Shown: positions 26,037 to 34,355 of the stretch, piece after piece
How positions within the stretch are numbered: the first letter of the stretch is position 1
Layout of the letters: each line of letters begins with the position of its first letter
Assembly (NCBI GenBank): GCA_001899065.1
Contig: MKUZ01000031.1
Location: 269,687 to 333,686 of the forward strand
Source of the DNA: Devosia sp. 66-22
Lineage (GTDB): Bacteria; Pseudomonadota; Alphaproteobacteria; Rhizobiales; Devosiaceae
DNA: 64,000 nucleotides
Reading direction: 5' to 3'
The notes under the pieces: generated by a model
Database searches by the model: none
The model's input: only the letters and a program-made list of their open reading frames with translations
What the model was told of the DNA's origin: nothing
Program-made: the position numbers and the translations under genes

Positions 26037-26937
26037 CACGGCCCCTATTGCCGCCGCCAGATTGATGGCCGCCATCAGGGGCATGCTTGATCTGCCGGCC
26101 TACCCGATGGTGCATAGTCCCCTTTTCCTCTGTCGCTGCTGGCTGATCGCCGGCTGGAGCCGACCCTCATAGCCTTACAGCCGGGAAGGACCCGTCGGCC
26201 TCATCGTCCTCGGAGTGACGAGGGTGTGGTTGCCAGACACCTCGTCTTCGAGCCTGGGCGGGCTAGGTCATGGTTGTCCCACCACAGATGCTTCCGTAAT
26301 CGGGGCGGGCAACAGAGGCGATGAGGAACACATCTGGTGCTGCGGTGTCGGGCGTATGCACAAGGGCGTGCTTAGAACCCTCGCACAGACCGAGCACTAC
26401 ATGCTCACAGTCCTTAAGCGCATCATCGTTCAAAGACAAGAACATAGTTCGACTCAGAGTTCTCATCAGCGTTGTGACCATCACACTCGACGACAAGGAA
26501 CCTGGCAACCATCCCCCCCGGCGACTAGTCTCCAGCTAGTGGAGAAACGGGCGGGGTATCATACGGCTACCCCGCCGGCAGTCCGATCATTTGGCGTGTA
26601 CTGCGGCACATTCGAGGTTCGCCAGGTGCCCCTCACCCTGAAAGGACGCGGAACCATCAATATCGTGAAAGCCACGGAACGTGGGGCTGTGCTGGGGAGG
26701 ACCCTGAAAGTCGTGCCTTTCAGGGTGCGAGGCGAGGACTTCGCTCTTTTGTCTCGAAGTCATCGGGACATAGCGCCGATTGCGCAACCAAGCGGCCTGA
26801 AAACCGGGGCCGTTTCAGGCCTCTGCCAGTGCACGATGCCCGATAACGTCGACCCATCCGAGACATATCCGCACTTGTGCAACCAAACAGGGTGAAAGCC
26901 GGCCGGGGGCCGAGTTCACCGGCAGTCGCGGGCTCGA
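26037..26937. other. 900-base interior between two inverted arrays, no supported gene
   Basis: Several frames are open by chance, the longest on the plus strand from 26215 to 26895, but their products are rich in His, Cys, Ser and Thr with no domain-like pattern. A minus-strand R1 remnant lies at 26151-26202. The segment may be the body of a non-autonomous element bounded by arrays A and B. Confidence 0.45.
26151..26202 (-). repeat. R1 dispersed repeat, inverted copy
   Basis: Read on the minus strand it contains GGGTCCT and, after a diverged gap, TATGAGGGTCGGCTCCAGCC, matching the R1 core at 27825-27845. It is the only copy found in this orientation. Confidence 0.65.
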
Positions 26938-27061
26938 CGTATGATGGGGCGCTTTCGAGCACCCGCAGAGGCCCGGAAACTGGGAAACTCGACGTATGAT
27001 CGGGATCATACGCCACAATCCGGCCAAAGCCCCGGAACTCCGCACATCGGGCGTATGATCG
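26936..27061 (-). repeat. iteron-like array B (inverted relative to array A)
   Basis: CGTATGAT occurs at 26938, 26993 and 27052, that is, spacings of 59 then 55 when read on the minus strand, identical to array A. On the minus strand the 39 bases from 27062 align without gaps to 25912-25950 of array A. They share ATGTGCGGAGTTCCGGG, and most differences in the box are transitions. An extra inverted ATCATACG at 27005 makes a hairpin with the box at 26993. Confidence 0.85.
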
Positions 27062-27230
27062 GGTCTGCGCGGACCGAACGACAAAAAGCGCGGATCGACG
27101 ACCTCACAGTCGGCGGCCACGGGGGCAGGGGCGGCCCCCCGGGGCCGGTGGACTGTCGCGCGGGGGGGTGATGCGACCCAGAGCCAGTAGCCGCCCGTGT
27201 GGCCTCACTGCCGCCGGAGCAGCCAGGCCT

Positions 27231-27596
27231 CTACTCCTGGTTCGAGAGTCGTCGCAGGGATCGCCGGAATCGTCCCAGCCACCGTTGGGTGCTGCCATCG
27301 AGGACATTGTCATCCGCGCCGATCCACCACCAGATCGCTTCGTACTGAATGACAAGCTCATCGAGGTCGCTCGGCTGCTCTCGAGAGATGGCATCGGCGA
27401 TCTTGAGAGCATCCTCGATTGCCTCCGACCACGCGCCGTGCCGAGTCGCCGCAAGGGCCGGCTCGACCTCATCGCCTAAGGTCTGGTATCTGCGCCAAGC
27501 GCGTCCGGCCCGCGCCCGGTGGCGCTTGAGTTCCAGACCCAGGCGCAGCAAGGCGCTGCCCTTGTGTGTCGGTCGGCTCAACTCTCCACTCGCCAT
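27231..27596 (-). CDS. hypothetical protein, 121 residues (paralogue of 34870-35223)
   Basis: From the ATG at 27596, with GGAG 8 bases upstream, the product is a charged helical protein: LELKRHRARAGRAWRRYQTL, then DELVIQYEAIWWWIGADDNV, then [17 protein letters not shown]. Its C-terminal half aligns with the product at 34870-35223 (KFDAILWLIGVNESLLDSGD, RRLRRFGRDLSTL). The family is unknown to me. A longer frame to 27875 reads antisense through the R1 repeat and is not used. The two loci share no obvious upstream sequence. Confidence 0.7.
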   Translation of the reverse strand: MASGELSRPTHKGSALLRLGLELKRHRARAGRAWRRYQTLGDEVEPALAATRHGAWSEAIEDALKIADAISREQPSDLDELVIQYEAIWWWIGADDNVLDGSTQRWLGRFRRSLRRLSNQE

Positions 27597-27756
27597 TTGT
27601 CGCTCCGACGCAGTTTCGGTGCGATACACAAGGACGAGTTGCTCCTCACAGTCTAGCTCGTCTCGACAGTGCAGGGAACAAGTTGGACGGATCGGGCGGC
27701 GAGGCAGGAGGCCATCGAAAGCACGAGCTAGAACAATACTCGTCTCAGTCGATCGC

Positions 27757-27972
27757 TTAGCCGAAGTGCCGGTGGCCGTTCCATCCGACACTTCAATCCG
27801 TTGGGTCCTCCGCCGGCGAGAGATTATGAGGGTCGGCTCCAGCCGCAAGACGGAAGCAGCTGGACACGTGCACATGGGTTCGCATCATACTGCCGGACGC
27901 CAATAGTGAGTCAGTTTGGCCAGGTTGCGGCTATTGCCGCGCTGCGAACTGGGTGCGAACAGTGTTCGCACC
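27757..27972 (+). repeat. R1 dispersed repeat, long copy upstream of the terminase
   Basis: The fullest copy runs GCCGAAGTGCCGGTGGCCGT, ACTTCAATCCGTTGGGTCCT, CGCCGGCGAGAGATTATGAG, GGTCGGCTCCAGCCGCAAGA, GACACGTGCACATGGGTTCG, TGAGTCAGTTTGGCCAGGTT, and ends in the TGCGAAC palindrome. The 27597-28082 spacer holds no gene other than this element. Confidence 0.88.
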
Positions 27973-27993
27973 TTTTGGGGGGAAGGTGCGAAC
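27878..27993. promoter_or_regulatory. cluster of TGCGAAC boxes before the terminase gene
   Basis: TGCGAAC occurs directly at 27943, 27954 and 27987 and inverted at 27878 and 27964. The 27954/27964 pair forms the palindrome GTGCGAACAGTGTTCGCAC. The cluster ends 90 bases before the terminase start, where a DNA-binding small-terminase segment is encoded. It may be a packaging (cosB/pac-like) site or an operator; the sequence alone cannot decide. Confidence 0.6.
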
Positions 27994-28082
27994 GCCGACT
28001 AGGGGCTTTACCGAGCAAATGCACCACCGGTTAAGGGCGAGCCGGTACTTTTGGGGGTGGATCGGACAGAACGGAGGGCGGC

Positions 28083-30929
28083 ATGGGTGCAGATGTGACG
28101 GGCGTTAGCCGCCGCGCCTACGCCAAGTCGCGCGGCATCTCCGAGGCCGTGGTCCGCAAGTACCTCTCCCAGGGCAAGCTCAGCGACGCTCTTCTGCCAG
28201 ATGGGACATTGGATGTCGAAAAAGCCGATCAGCTCCTCGCCGCCTCCATCACACGAGATCGTGCGCAGCCGGTCGAGTTGAGGACGGCAAAAGCTCGACA
28301 TCTGCGGGCAAAAGTCCGCCGCGTTGGCGATGCAGTGCGGGACCTTGAGAGAAGTCTGGTCCACGCCGACCGTGTTGGGCCGATTGCCAGTGTGGTGGGC
28401 ATCATCGTCGCCAACGCTCTGCGTCCGATCGCCGAGCGCATGGCGCCGATCATAGCCGGGATGAACGGGAAGGATGCGCACCTGGCGCTTCGCAACGCCG
28501 TGTCTGACGCGCTGGAGATCATCTCGTCCACGATAGTGGCCGGCGTGGATGGTGCAAAGGGGGGCGAAGAGAGAGAACTAGAGCTCGATGAGCTGAGCGA
28601 GCCTCAGCTCCTTGCAGTGCAGGCCAATCTGCAGGCCGACAAGCTTGAACTCGAGCGCGCCCTGGCGAAGGGGATCCTCTGTCAGGTTGCCGATGTGGTT
28701 GAGGCGCATGAGGAGCAGATGGTCGTCTCCAAAACTCTCGTGTTGGCAATGCCCGGCCGGGTGGCGCCGCACGCGGAGAGCGAGACCGCCGAGCAGCTAA
28801 AGGTACGGATCACCGAGGAGATCAAAGACGCCCTTGCGGCCGGTCCGCCTGTGGAGGTGCGTGATGAGAACCAACTCGCTGGCCCCTTTGCGGAGCTGGC
28901 CGGCCAAGAGGTTTTGCGGCGAGCGCTCATCGAGAGCAGCCGGGCCATCAACCGGCCGCCGCCACGCATGTCCGTCCCTGACTGGGCCGACGCCTACCGC
29001 TCCCTCTCGACGTCGGCTGGCGCTGTAGGCGGTCCATGGCAGACGCACCGCGTGGAGGTCGCGCGCGGGCCCATGATGGCTGTGACCGAGCCGGACGTCG
29101 AGACGATTACCATCATGTGCTGCACCCAGACGATGAAGACCTCGGTTCTGGAGAATACGCTCGGATACTTCGCTCATCTCGACCCGGCACCTATGCTGGT
29201 TCTGCAGCCCAAGGACGAGATGGCCGACGCCTTCTCAAAGGAGCGTATCGCCCCGATGATCGCGAGCAGCCCCGCGCTGCGCGCCATCATGGGAGACCGT
29301 CGTACGCGGACTGGCGCCGACACGTTGCGCTTCAAGAAGTTCCCGGGTGGGTTTTTGGCGATGGCTTCGGCGGGCTCACCGTCCAACCTCGCCATGCGCG
29401 CCATTCGCATCGTGCTCCTCGACGAAATCGACAAGTACGAGACGAGCAAGGAAGGCGATCCGGTCGCGCTGGCCGAGGAGCGCACCGCGACCTTCACGAC
29501 CAATCGGCTCAGCATCCGCGCCTGCTCCCCGACCTGGGAGGAGACCAGCCGCATCTACAAGTCCTACATGGAAGGCGACCAGCGTAAGCCCTTCGTTAAT
29601 TGCCCACACTGCGGGCACGCGCAGGTCCTCGACTTCTTCGCCCACGTGGGCTGGAACAAGAACGAGGATGGCAGTCACCGGCCGGAGACCGGGCACATCC
29701 ACTGCGAAGCCTGCGGTGCCGAGTGGTCAGAGGCTGAGCGTCTCAAGATCGTCTCGACCAAGCACGCGATCCAGCACCGCCAGACCAAAGTCTTTCACTG
29801 CTGCGGCTCCCGCCAGGATCCGCTGATCGAGCGTCGGTGGGAGTGGGACGACGAGCACCAGGTCGGATACGCCATCTGCAAGGAGTGCGGTCGCCGGGGG
29901 GTTCCGAACCGGCACGCGAGTTTTTGGGCATCCAAGCTCTACTCGCCGTTCATCAGCGTGGCTGGGCTGGTGGAGAAGTGGCTGAGTGCCCAAGGCGATC
30001 AGGACACTAAGCAGACCTTCTACAACACGCAGCTGGGGGTCCCGTTCAAGGCGGAGACACACCGGGCCATCGATGCGCACTCCCTCGCGGCGCGGGCGGA
30101 GCCTTACGATGGCACCAAGGAGCTTCCCGAGGGCGTTGTGGTGCTGACGGCGGGCGTTGACGTGCAATCGATGGGCGCCACGGGGCAGGGGCGCCTCGAG
30201 GTTGAGGTCGTCGGATGGGGTCTAGGGGAAGAATCGTGGTCCATCGCAATCGCGGCGTTCGAGGGTGACCCGGCTTCGCCTCAGGTCTGGAGCCAGCTCG
30301 ATCAGCTCCTCATGGCACCTTACAAGCACCCGCTCGGCTTCAACCTCTACCTCGCTGGAGCGTGCATCGACTCGGGCGGCCACAACGCCCAGGACGTCTA
30401 CCGCTTCGTGAGGGAGCGCAGCGGAGGCAATATCTGGGCCATCAAAGGCACCAATGCCGACCGGGGCGTGAACTGGTCACCCATCTGGCCGGACGCGACC
30501 CAGGAGCGTCCTAAGCAACGCTACCGCACCGGGTACCGTCCGACCATTGTCGGCGTCAACGCGGCCAAGTGGGCGGTGCACCAGCAACTGCTCGTCGATG
30601 AGCCCGGCCCGGGCTACTGTCACTTCCCCACTGGCAGGCCTGATAACTGGTACCATCAGCTGACCAGCGAGGAGCTGCTGATTGAGCGAAAGGACGGCGT
30701 CGAGCAGCGCCGCTGGAAGCTCAGGAAGAGCATGCTGAACGAGGCCCTCGACTGCCGCGTCTACGCATATGCGGCCCTCAACGGGCTCTACCAAGTTCAC
30801 CAGCTCAACTTGGAAAAGCAGGCAGCAAGTCTGTTCCGAAATGCGGCTGAGCTCGCCCGGCAGCAGTATGGGACGGCAGAAGTCAGAGTTGAGCCGCGTC
30901 GCCGGACCATTAGACATTCCCTAGACTAG
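28083..30929 (+). CDS. terminase: duplicated small-subunit-like segments fused to a GpA-type large subunit
   Basis: A 948-residue protein, about 300 longer than ordinary GpA terminases. Residues 10-50 form a Nu1-like HTH (RRAYAKSRGISEAVVRKYLS...GTLDVEKADQLL). Residues 60-165 and 185-265 are two helical segments that both resemble the region after the HTH in small terminase subunits (LRAKVRRVGDAVRDLERSLV and LELERALAKGILCQVADVV). The GpA part starts near 300 (MSVPDWADAYRSLS), with a P-loop-like CTQTMKTS lacking the usual Gly, Walker B IVLLDEIDKYE, Cys pairs CPHCG, CEACG and CKECG, and nuclease residues in TAGVDVQSMG and CIDSGGHNAQDVYRF. No other phage gene flanks it. The ATG has AGGGCGGC just upstream. 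Confidence 0.88.
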   Translation: MGADVTGVSRRAYAKSRGISEAVVRKYLSQGKLSDALLPDGTLDVEKADQLLAASITRDRAQPVELRTAKARHLRAKVRRVGDAVRDLERSLVHADRVGPIASVVGIIVANALRPIAERMAPIIAGMNGKDAHLALRNAVSDALEIISSTIVAGVDGAKGGEERELELDELSEPQLLAVQANLQADKLELERALAKGILCQVADVVEAHEEQMVVSKTLVLAMPGRVAPHAESETAEQLKVRITEEIKDALAAGPPVEVRDENQLAGPFAELAGQEVLRRALIESSRAINRPPPRMSVPDWADAYRSLSTSAGAVGGPWQTHRVEVARGPMMAVTEPDVETITIMCCTQTMKTSVLENTLGYFAHLDPAPMLVLQPKDEMADAFSKERIAPMIASSPALRAIMGDRRTRTGADTLRFKKFPGGFLAMASAGSPSNLAMRAIRIVLLDEIDKYETSKEGDPVALAEERTATFTTNRLSIRACSPTWEETSRIYKSYMEGDQRKPFVNCPHCGHAQVLDFFAHVGWNKNEDGSHRPETGHIHCEACGAEWSEAERLKIVSTKHAIQHRQTKVFHCCGSRQDPLIERRWEWDDEHQVGYAICKECGRRGVPNRHASFWASKLYSPFISVAGLVEKWLSAQGDQDTKQTFYNTQLGVPFKAETHRAIDAHSLAARAEPYDGTKELPEGVVVLTAGVDVQSMGATGQGRLEVEVVGWGLGEESWSIAIAAFEGDPASPQVWSQLDQLLMAPYKHPLGFNLYLAGACIDSGGHNAQDVYRFVRERSGGNIWAIKGTNADRGVNWSPIWPDATQERPKQRYRTGYRPTIVGVNAAKWAVHQQLLVDEPGPGYCHFPTGRPDNWYHQLTSEELLIERKDGVEQRRWKLRKSMLNEALDCRVYAYAALNGLYQVHQLNLEKQAASLFRNAAELARQQYGTAEVRVEPRRRTIRHSLD

Positions 30930-31547
30930 CCCGATGCCGCGTGCGCCCCGACGGGTGCTGGCGGGCCAGACGCGGTGGTGGCACATGGGCGTCACGTGAG
31001 AGAGAAGACGCTAGGCAATCGTTCTAATCCGGCTAGAATGGAACTTAGTCGACTTCCGGCGAGTACCATTTCAAATGGGCCGGGCCTTCCGCGGGTGGAG
31101 ATAGAGGGTGGCTCCAGCGGCAGGTAGGCAGCACCTAATGGAGAAAACCTGCTTGCTTCTTTCGGTCCTAGCGGCCGGCATCGGAGGGGGTACCCGAAGA
31201 GTTTACCAAACAGGCAGTGGTGCGTAAAAGGACCATTGATAGGCAGCTGCCGACTCATCAACGCCCCTTCTCTCCGAGACTTCCGGACGTTGCGCCGGCT
31301 TGCGCAAGTAGTGCTCGCGAACATTGGGGCAAACCCCAGCTTTGGATTTGGCGAAGTCGAGGAGAATTCTGCCATGGGGGAAGAAACGGCGGCACCGTAC
31401 GGAACGCCTCAGCCGTCGGGCCTAAAATGGGGCTCGGCAGCGGCGCGACCATAGGCGCGCGAAGTTAGCGTTCTTGACCGGGTCAACCGGCTGCGTCGGC
31501 TGTGCGCCGTAGGTGGGCACTCAAGGTGCCCGTAGAACCGCCACGAC
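30930..31547. other. intergenic region behind the terminase, no supported gene
   Basis: The first 130 bases resemble the DNA behind the truncated terminase copy (TGCTGGCGGGCC..., TCGTTCTAATCC at 31021), so they belong to the duplicated unit. Short overlapping frames at 31217-31468 have no domain or ribosome site. The modA gene ends at 31548 on the other strand. Confidence 0.5.
31088..31136 (+). repeat. R1 dispersed repeat, core copy
   Basis: GCGGGTGGAGATAGAGGGTG followed by GCTCCAGCGGCAGGTAGGCA keeps the R1 core. The AGGCAGCA end agrees with the copy at 21979 rather than with the GGAAGCAGC form of the long copies. Confidence 0.65.
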
Positions 31548-32291
31548 CTACTCGAACTCGTAGCCGTACTTGGCGATTATCGCCTTACCCTCGTCGCTCT
31601 GAAGGAACTCGAGAAAGGCCATGGCCGCAGGGTTAGCTTCGCCGGTCTTCAGGAGAACGGCGTCTTGAAGGATCGGGGAGTAGTTGTCGCGTGGCACACG
31701 CCATAGCTGAAGCGCCGGCTTATCGATAACCTGACTCAAGGCGACGAACCCGAGCTCTGCGCTGCCACTGTCGACAAAATGAAGCGCCTGGGAGATGTTC
31801 TCGCCGACCACTTGTTTCGGTGCAATGACATCCGTCAGCCCCAGCTTCTCAATGGTCTCCACTGCCGCGGCTCCATAGGGGGCGGTCTTGGGGTCCGCGA
31901 TCGCAATGTGCTGGAAGTCACCACCCGCTAGCACCGCAGCACCGTCGGTCAGGTCGATAGAGGGGCTGTAGAGAACTACTTTGCCGACTGCGTAGGTGAA
32001 GACGGAACCTTTAACGCCAAGACCGTCGGTAACCGCTTGTGTGGGACGCTTGCTGTCGGCTGCGAGGAAAACCTCAAACGGAGCAGCCTGACTAATCTGA
32101 TTGTATAGGGCTCCAGTCGCACCAAAACTAAACACTACGTCGTCGCCAGTCCTTGCCTTGAAGGCGGCGCCGAGTTCTTCCGCCGGTTTGACAAAGTTGG
32201 CAGCGACCGCTGCGCTGACCGTTGCTGCATGGACTGATGACGAAGCCAGAAGCGCAATAACGAAGCCGCCTAGAAGGGCCGAGAGGCGCAT
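31548..32291 (-). CDS. modA: molybdate ABC transporter substrate-binding protein
   Basis: A 247-residue periplasmic protein with a signal peptide ending near SSSVHA|ATVSAAVAANF. The oxyanion-binding segments are FSFGATGALYNQISQAAPFEVFLAADS and FVDSGSAELGFVALSQV. ModA delivers molybdate or tungstate to ModBC. Here modB and modC are missing: the DNA downstream is intergenic, so the protein has no local permease. It follows the modE-like gene on the same strand and has a palindrome right before its start. Confidence 0.92.
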   Translation of the reverse strand: MRLSALLGGFVIALLASSSVHAATVSAAVAANFVKPAEELGAAFKARTGDDVVFSFGATGALYNQISQAAPFEVFLAADSKRPTQAVTDGLGVKGSVFTYAVGKVVLYSPSIDLTDGAAVLAGGDFQHIAIADPKTAPYGAAAVETIEKLGLTDVIAPKQVVGENISQALHFVDSGSAELGFVALSQVIDKPALQLWRVPRDNYSPILQDAVLLKTGEANPAAMAFLEFLQSDEGKAIIAKYGYEFE

Positions 32292-32302
32292 ATCATGGCT
32301 CG

Positions 32303-32322
32303 ATATGTTTGGTTGAACATAT
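32303..32322. promoter_or_regulatory. ModE-like operator before modA
   Basis: ATATGTT (32303-32309) and AACATAT (32316-32322) are perfect inverted arms with a six-base spacer, 11 bases before the modA start. Size and AT-rich arms fit ModE boxes, and a ModE-type gene is adjacent. Confidence 0.65.
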
Positions 32323-32362
32323 TAAGGCTGCCATAACGCCCACTGGCGGGCAAGGCGCTTTT

Positions 32363-32722
32363 TCATCGGTTTAAGGCAGCCCTTACAGTGGCAACGTTTT
32401 CTTTGATGGCCGCAGCCGCCTTTTCCTGCATCGAACGGTAGCTGGCCAAGACCATCTGCCCATGGTTGGTCAGCACGGCGCCGCCTTTGGTTTTGCCGCC
32501 ACGTGACGAGGAAACCAGAGCGGAACCGAAGCCCGTATTGAGCGCTCGGACGATCTCCCAGGCCCGCTTGTAGCTCATCCCCATTTTCTGACTCGCGGCC
32601 GCAATTGAACCAGTGGAGGCTATCAGTTCAAGTAGATCAGCGCGGCCTGGGCCGAGGTAGAATTGATCGTCAAAGATGACCCGAAGGCTGATATGGAATT
32701 TGTTATCGTCGGTCGGGCTCAT
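32363..32722 (-). CDS. modE: ModE-type winged-helix regulator (DNA-binding domain only)
   Basis: A 119-residue protein matching the N-terminal LysR-like winged helix of ModE: LGPGRADLLELIASTGSIAAASQKMGMSYKRAWEIV, then TKGGAVLTNHGQMVLASYRSMQ. The C-terminal MOP molybdate-binding domains of full ModE are absent, as in many alphaproteobacterial short forms, so sensing must differ or another ligand is used. The ATG at 32722 is preferred over the GTG four codons earlier. Confidence 0.85.
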   Translation of the reverse strand: MSPTDDNKFHISLRVIFDDQFYLGPGRADLLELIASTGSIAAASQKMGMSYKRAWEIVRALNTGFGSALVSSSRGGKTKGGAVLTNHGQMVLASYRSMQEKAAAAIKENVATVRAALNR

Positions 32723-32734
32723 GCTGCACCCCAC

Positions 32735-33533
32735 TAGTGTTGGGGGATAAGGCCATGAACGTTAGCGCTAGGACAAGTCAAAGGTTCGGACTGTGAAGTT
32801 TGATGGGTGCAACGATGGCGGCCGTGCGGTCGAGGATAGACCATCAGCGTATCCAAACGGACAAGTCAGAGACTCAATGAGTCGGCCGTTGTAATAACGT
32901 TCCATTGATGTCAGCGGAATTTACTTGGCCAGACTGCCGGTAGCCATTCTGCCGGATACTTCAATGCTCTGGGTCCTCTGGCGGCGGGAGATAAATGATG
33001 GTCGGCTCCCGCCGCGCATAGGCACCCCGTGGGGGGATCTACCTCTGCCTCTTGGCGGAGTGGGCGACAGGCAAGCTAAGCCGCCGCACGTCGACTGATT
33101 AGGGGCGCGGCGGTAGAGGCCTTGGAGTAGAGGAGGAAAAACTGGAAGCCGCAAAGGCCGAGCATTGGGGGAGTCTGTGACTGCCCCGAGAGGGAACATG
33201 CGAAGTGAGCAGAAATCATCGATGCTTGCGCGGCTTAAGTCGACCGCGGGTGGCTTTGGAGTAAGGGGCATCTTTGCCCTACTCGTCATCTAGAACGACG
33301 TGTTGCGTCAGCTTTTTCTGTCGGATTGGCCGAAGCTTCGCGGCAGTTGCGTTGGGACGCGGCGTCATCGTCATCGGACTTAGCGGCCATCGGCGGTGCC
33401 ACCTTAGATGATAAACTAAACAGTCACCGCAATGCCATCTGAGGCAGCCGAACGGTCACTCCGGCTGCTTTCATCTCGACTTATCGGCCGCAGCAAGCGG
33501 TGTGTCCGTCACCTTAAACTTGAGGAGACGACC
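32735..33533. other. 800-base region without a supported gene
   Basis: Apart from the R1 copy at 32930-33025, neither strand carries a frame with a ribosome site and plausible composition. The right end is the conserved leader of the 75-residue gene (GTGTGTCCGTCACCTTAAAC). Confidence 0.5.
32930..33025 (+). repeat. R1 dispersed repeat, rightmost copy
   Basis: It reads TTGGCCAGACTGCCGGTAGC, ACTTCAATGCTCTGGGTCCT, GGCGGCGGGAGATAAATGAT and GGTCGGCTCCCGCCGCGCAT, in the same order as the copy at 27757. It lacks the TGCGAAC-containing right part. Confidence 0.8.
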
Positions 33534-33761
33534 ATGCCGAAGATCAAAGTGAGTGGCCATACGCTACAACTCATCCAGGAGCAGACGCAGGTAGGCTTCA
33601 ACTTCGCCTATACGGCGACCCTACGGGGCGACGGATTTTGGGATGTCCCCGTGGACGACGAAATCGCGATGAAGATCGCAGCAGCCCGACTGCCCGCTGA
33701 GACGGACGATGATGTGGTATCGCGGCTGGTGAGGGCGGCGATCGCCAAAAGGCCTGACTGA
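33534..33761 (+). CDS. small conserved protein, 75 residues (paralogue of 25598-25825)
   Basis: The product (start MPKIKVSGHTLQLIQEQTQV, end VVSRLVRAAIAKRPD) has the same length as its paralogue and is identical at roughly seven of ten positions by eye, with the conserved core WDVPVDDEIAMKIAAARLP. The ribosome site GAGGAG and the GTGTGTCCGTCACC leader are also shared. Its role is unknown. The receiver-domain gene follows 220 bases later on the same strand. Confidence 0.82.
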   Translation: MPKIKVSGHTLQLIQEQTQVGFNFAYTATLRGDGFWDVPVDDEIAMKIAAARLPAETDDDVVSRLVRAAIAKRPD

Positions 33762-33982
33762 CCGAAGCCTGCGGCGCTCGACCGTCTGGCACGCGATGCA
33801 ATGCACATCCCTCGCGTATTGGCGTACCGGCGAATGCGGTGTACTATCCCAGTCAGAACCCGAGAGGCGGCCGACATCAGCTCGCGGCCAGTGATCCTGT
33901 TCTCGGGGTGCGCTCCTTCATAATCGTAAGGAAAACCGTGTCGCCAGTTGGCGATGCGAACCTATCGATGCGGGGGGTCCCG

Positions 33983-34330
33983 ATGACCGATCGAAAGATG
34001 CTTATCGTCGAGGACGAAGCGATCGTCGCGCTTGACCTTGAGCTCCACTTCGAACTGGCGGGCTTTGTCCCGACGGTGGCAACAAGTGTTCAACAGGCGC
34101 TGGCAACGTTGGCGTCCATGCCAGTCGACTTCGCGCTTCTCGACTATCACGTGGGTGGCGAGGATACCGCGCCGGTTGCAGTGGCTCTCAAAGAACTCAG
34201 GATTCCCTTCGCGGTGTGTTCCGGCTCGCAGATCGCAGACCTTGGAGAGGCCTTCGCGGGCGTTGAAAATATTGGCAAGCCGTTCAGCTCAGAAGCTCTC
34301 GACGAAACGGTCAAGCGTTTGCTGAGTTGA
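33983..34330 (+). CDS. single-domain response regulator (receiver domain)
   Basis: A 115-residue CheY-like receiver. It starts DRKMLIVEDEAIVALDLELHF with the acidic pair ED, the phospho-acceptor Asp lies in FALLDYHVGGED, and the conserved Lys in ENIGKPFSSEAL. There is no output domain. A longer start at 33839 adds unrelated residues, and the GGGGGGT run before 33983 supports the chosen ATG. Such lone receivers with an LLDYHV core are common in Hyphomicrobiales, often as phosphate sinks. No kinase is nearby. Confidence 0.88.
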   Translation: MTDRKMLIVEDEAIVALDLELHFELAGFVPTVATSVQQALATLASMPVDFALLDYHVGGEDTAPVAVALKELRIPFAVCSGSQIADLGEAFAGVENIGKPFSSEALDETVKRLLS

Positions 34331-34355
34331 GAGCCATCGTGGCGATAGCGGAGGC

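Noticed and set aside
26215-26895. 226-codon open frame between the two inverted arrays
   Set aside because: The composition is unnatural (many His, Cys, Ser, Thr), no domain pattern or ribosome site is visible, and several overlapping frames are equally open.
27801-28034. 77-codon plus-strand frame across R1 (and its counterpart at 25260-25442) as a conserved small gene
   Set aside because: The similarity between the two follows from the shared DNA repeat; there is no ribosome site and frames shift between copies. It is kept only as a repeat.
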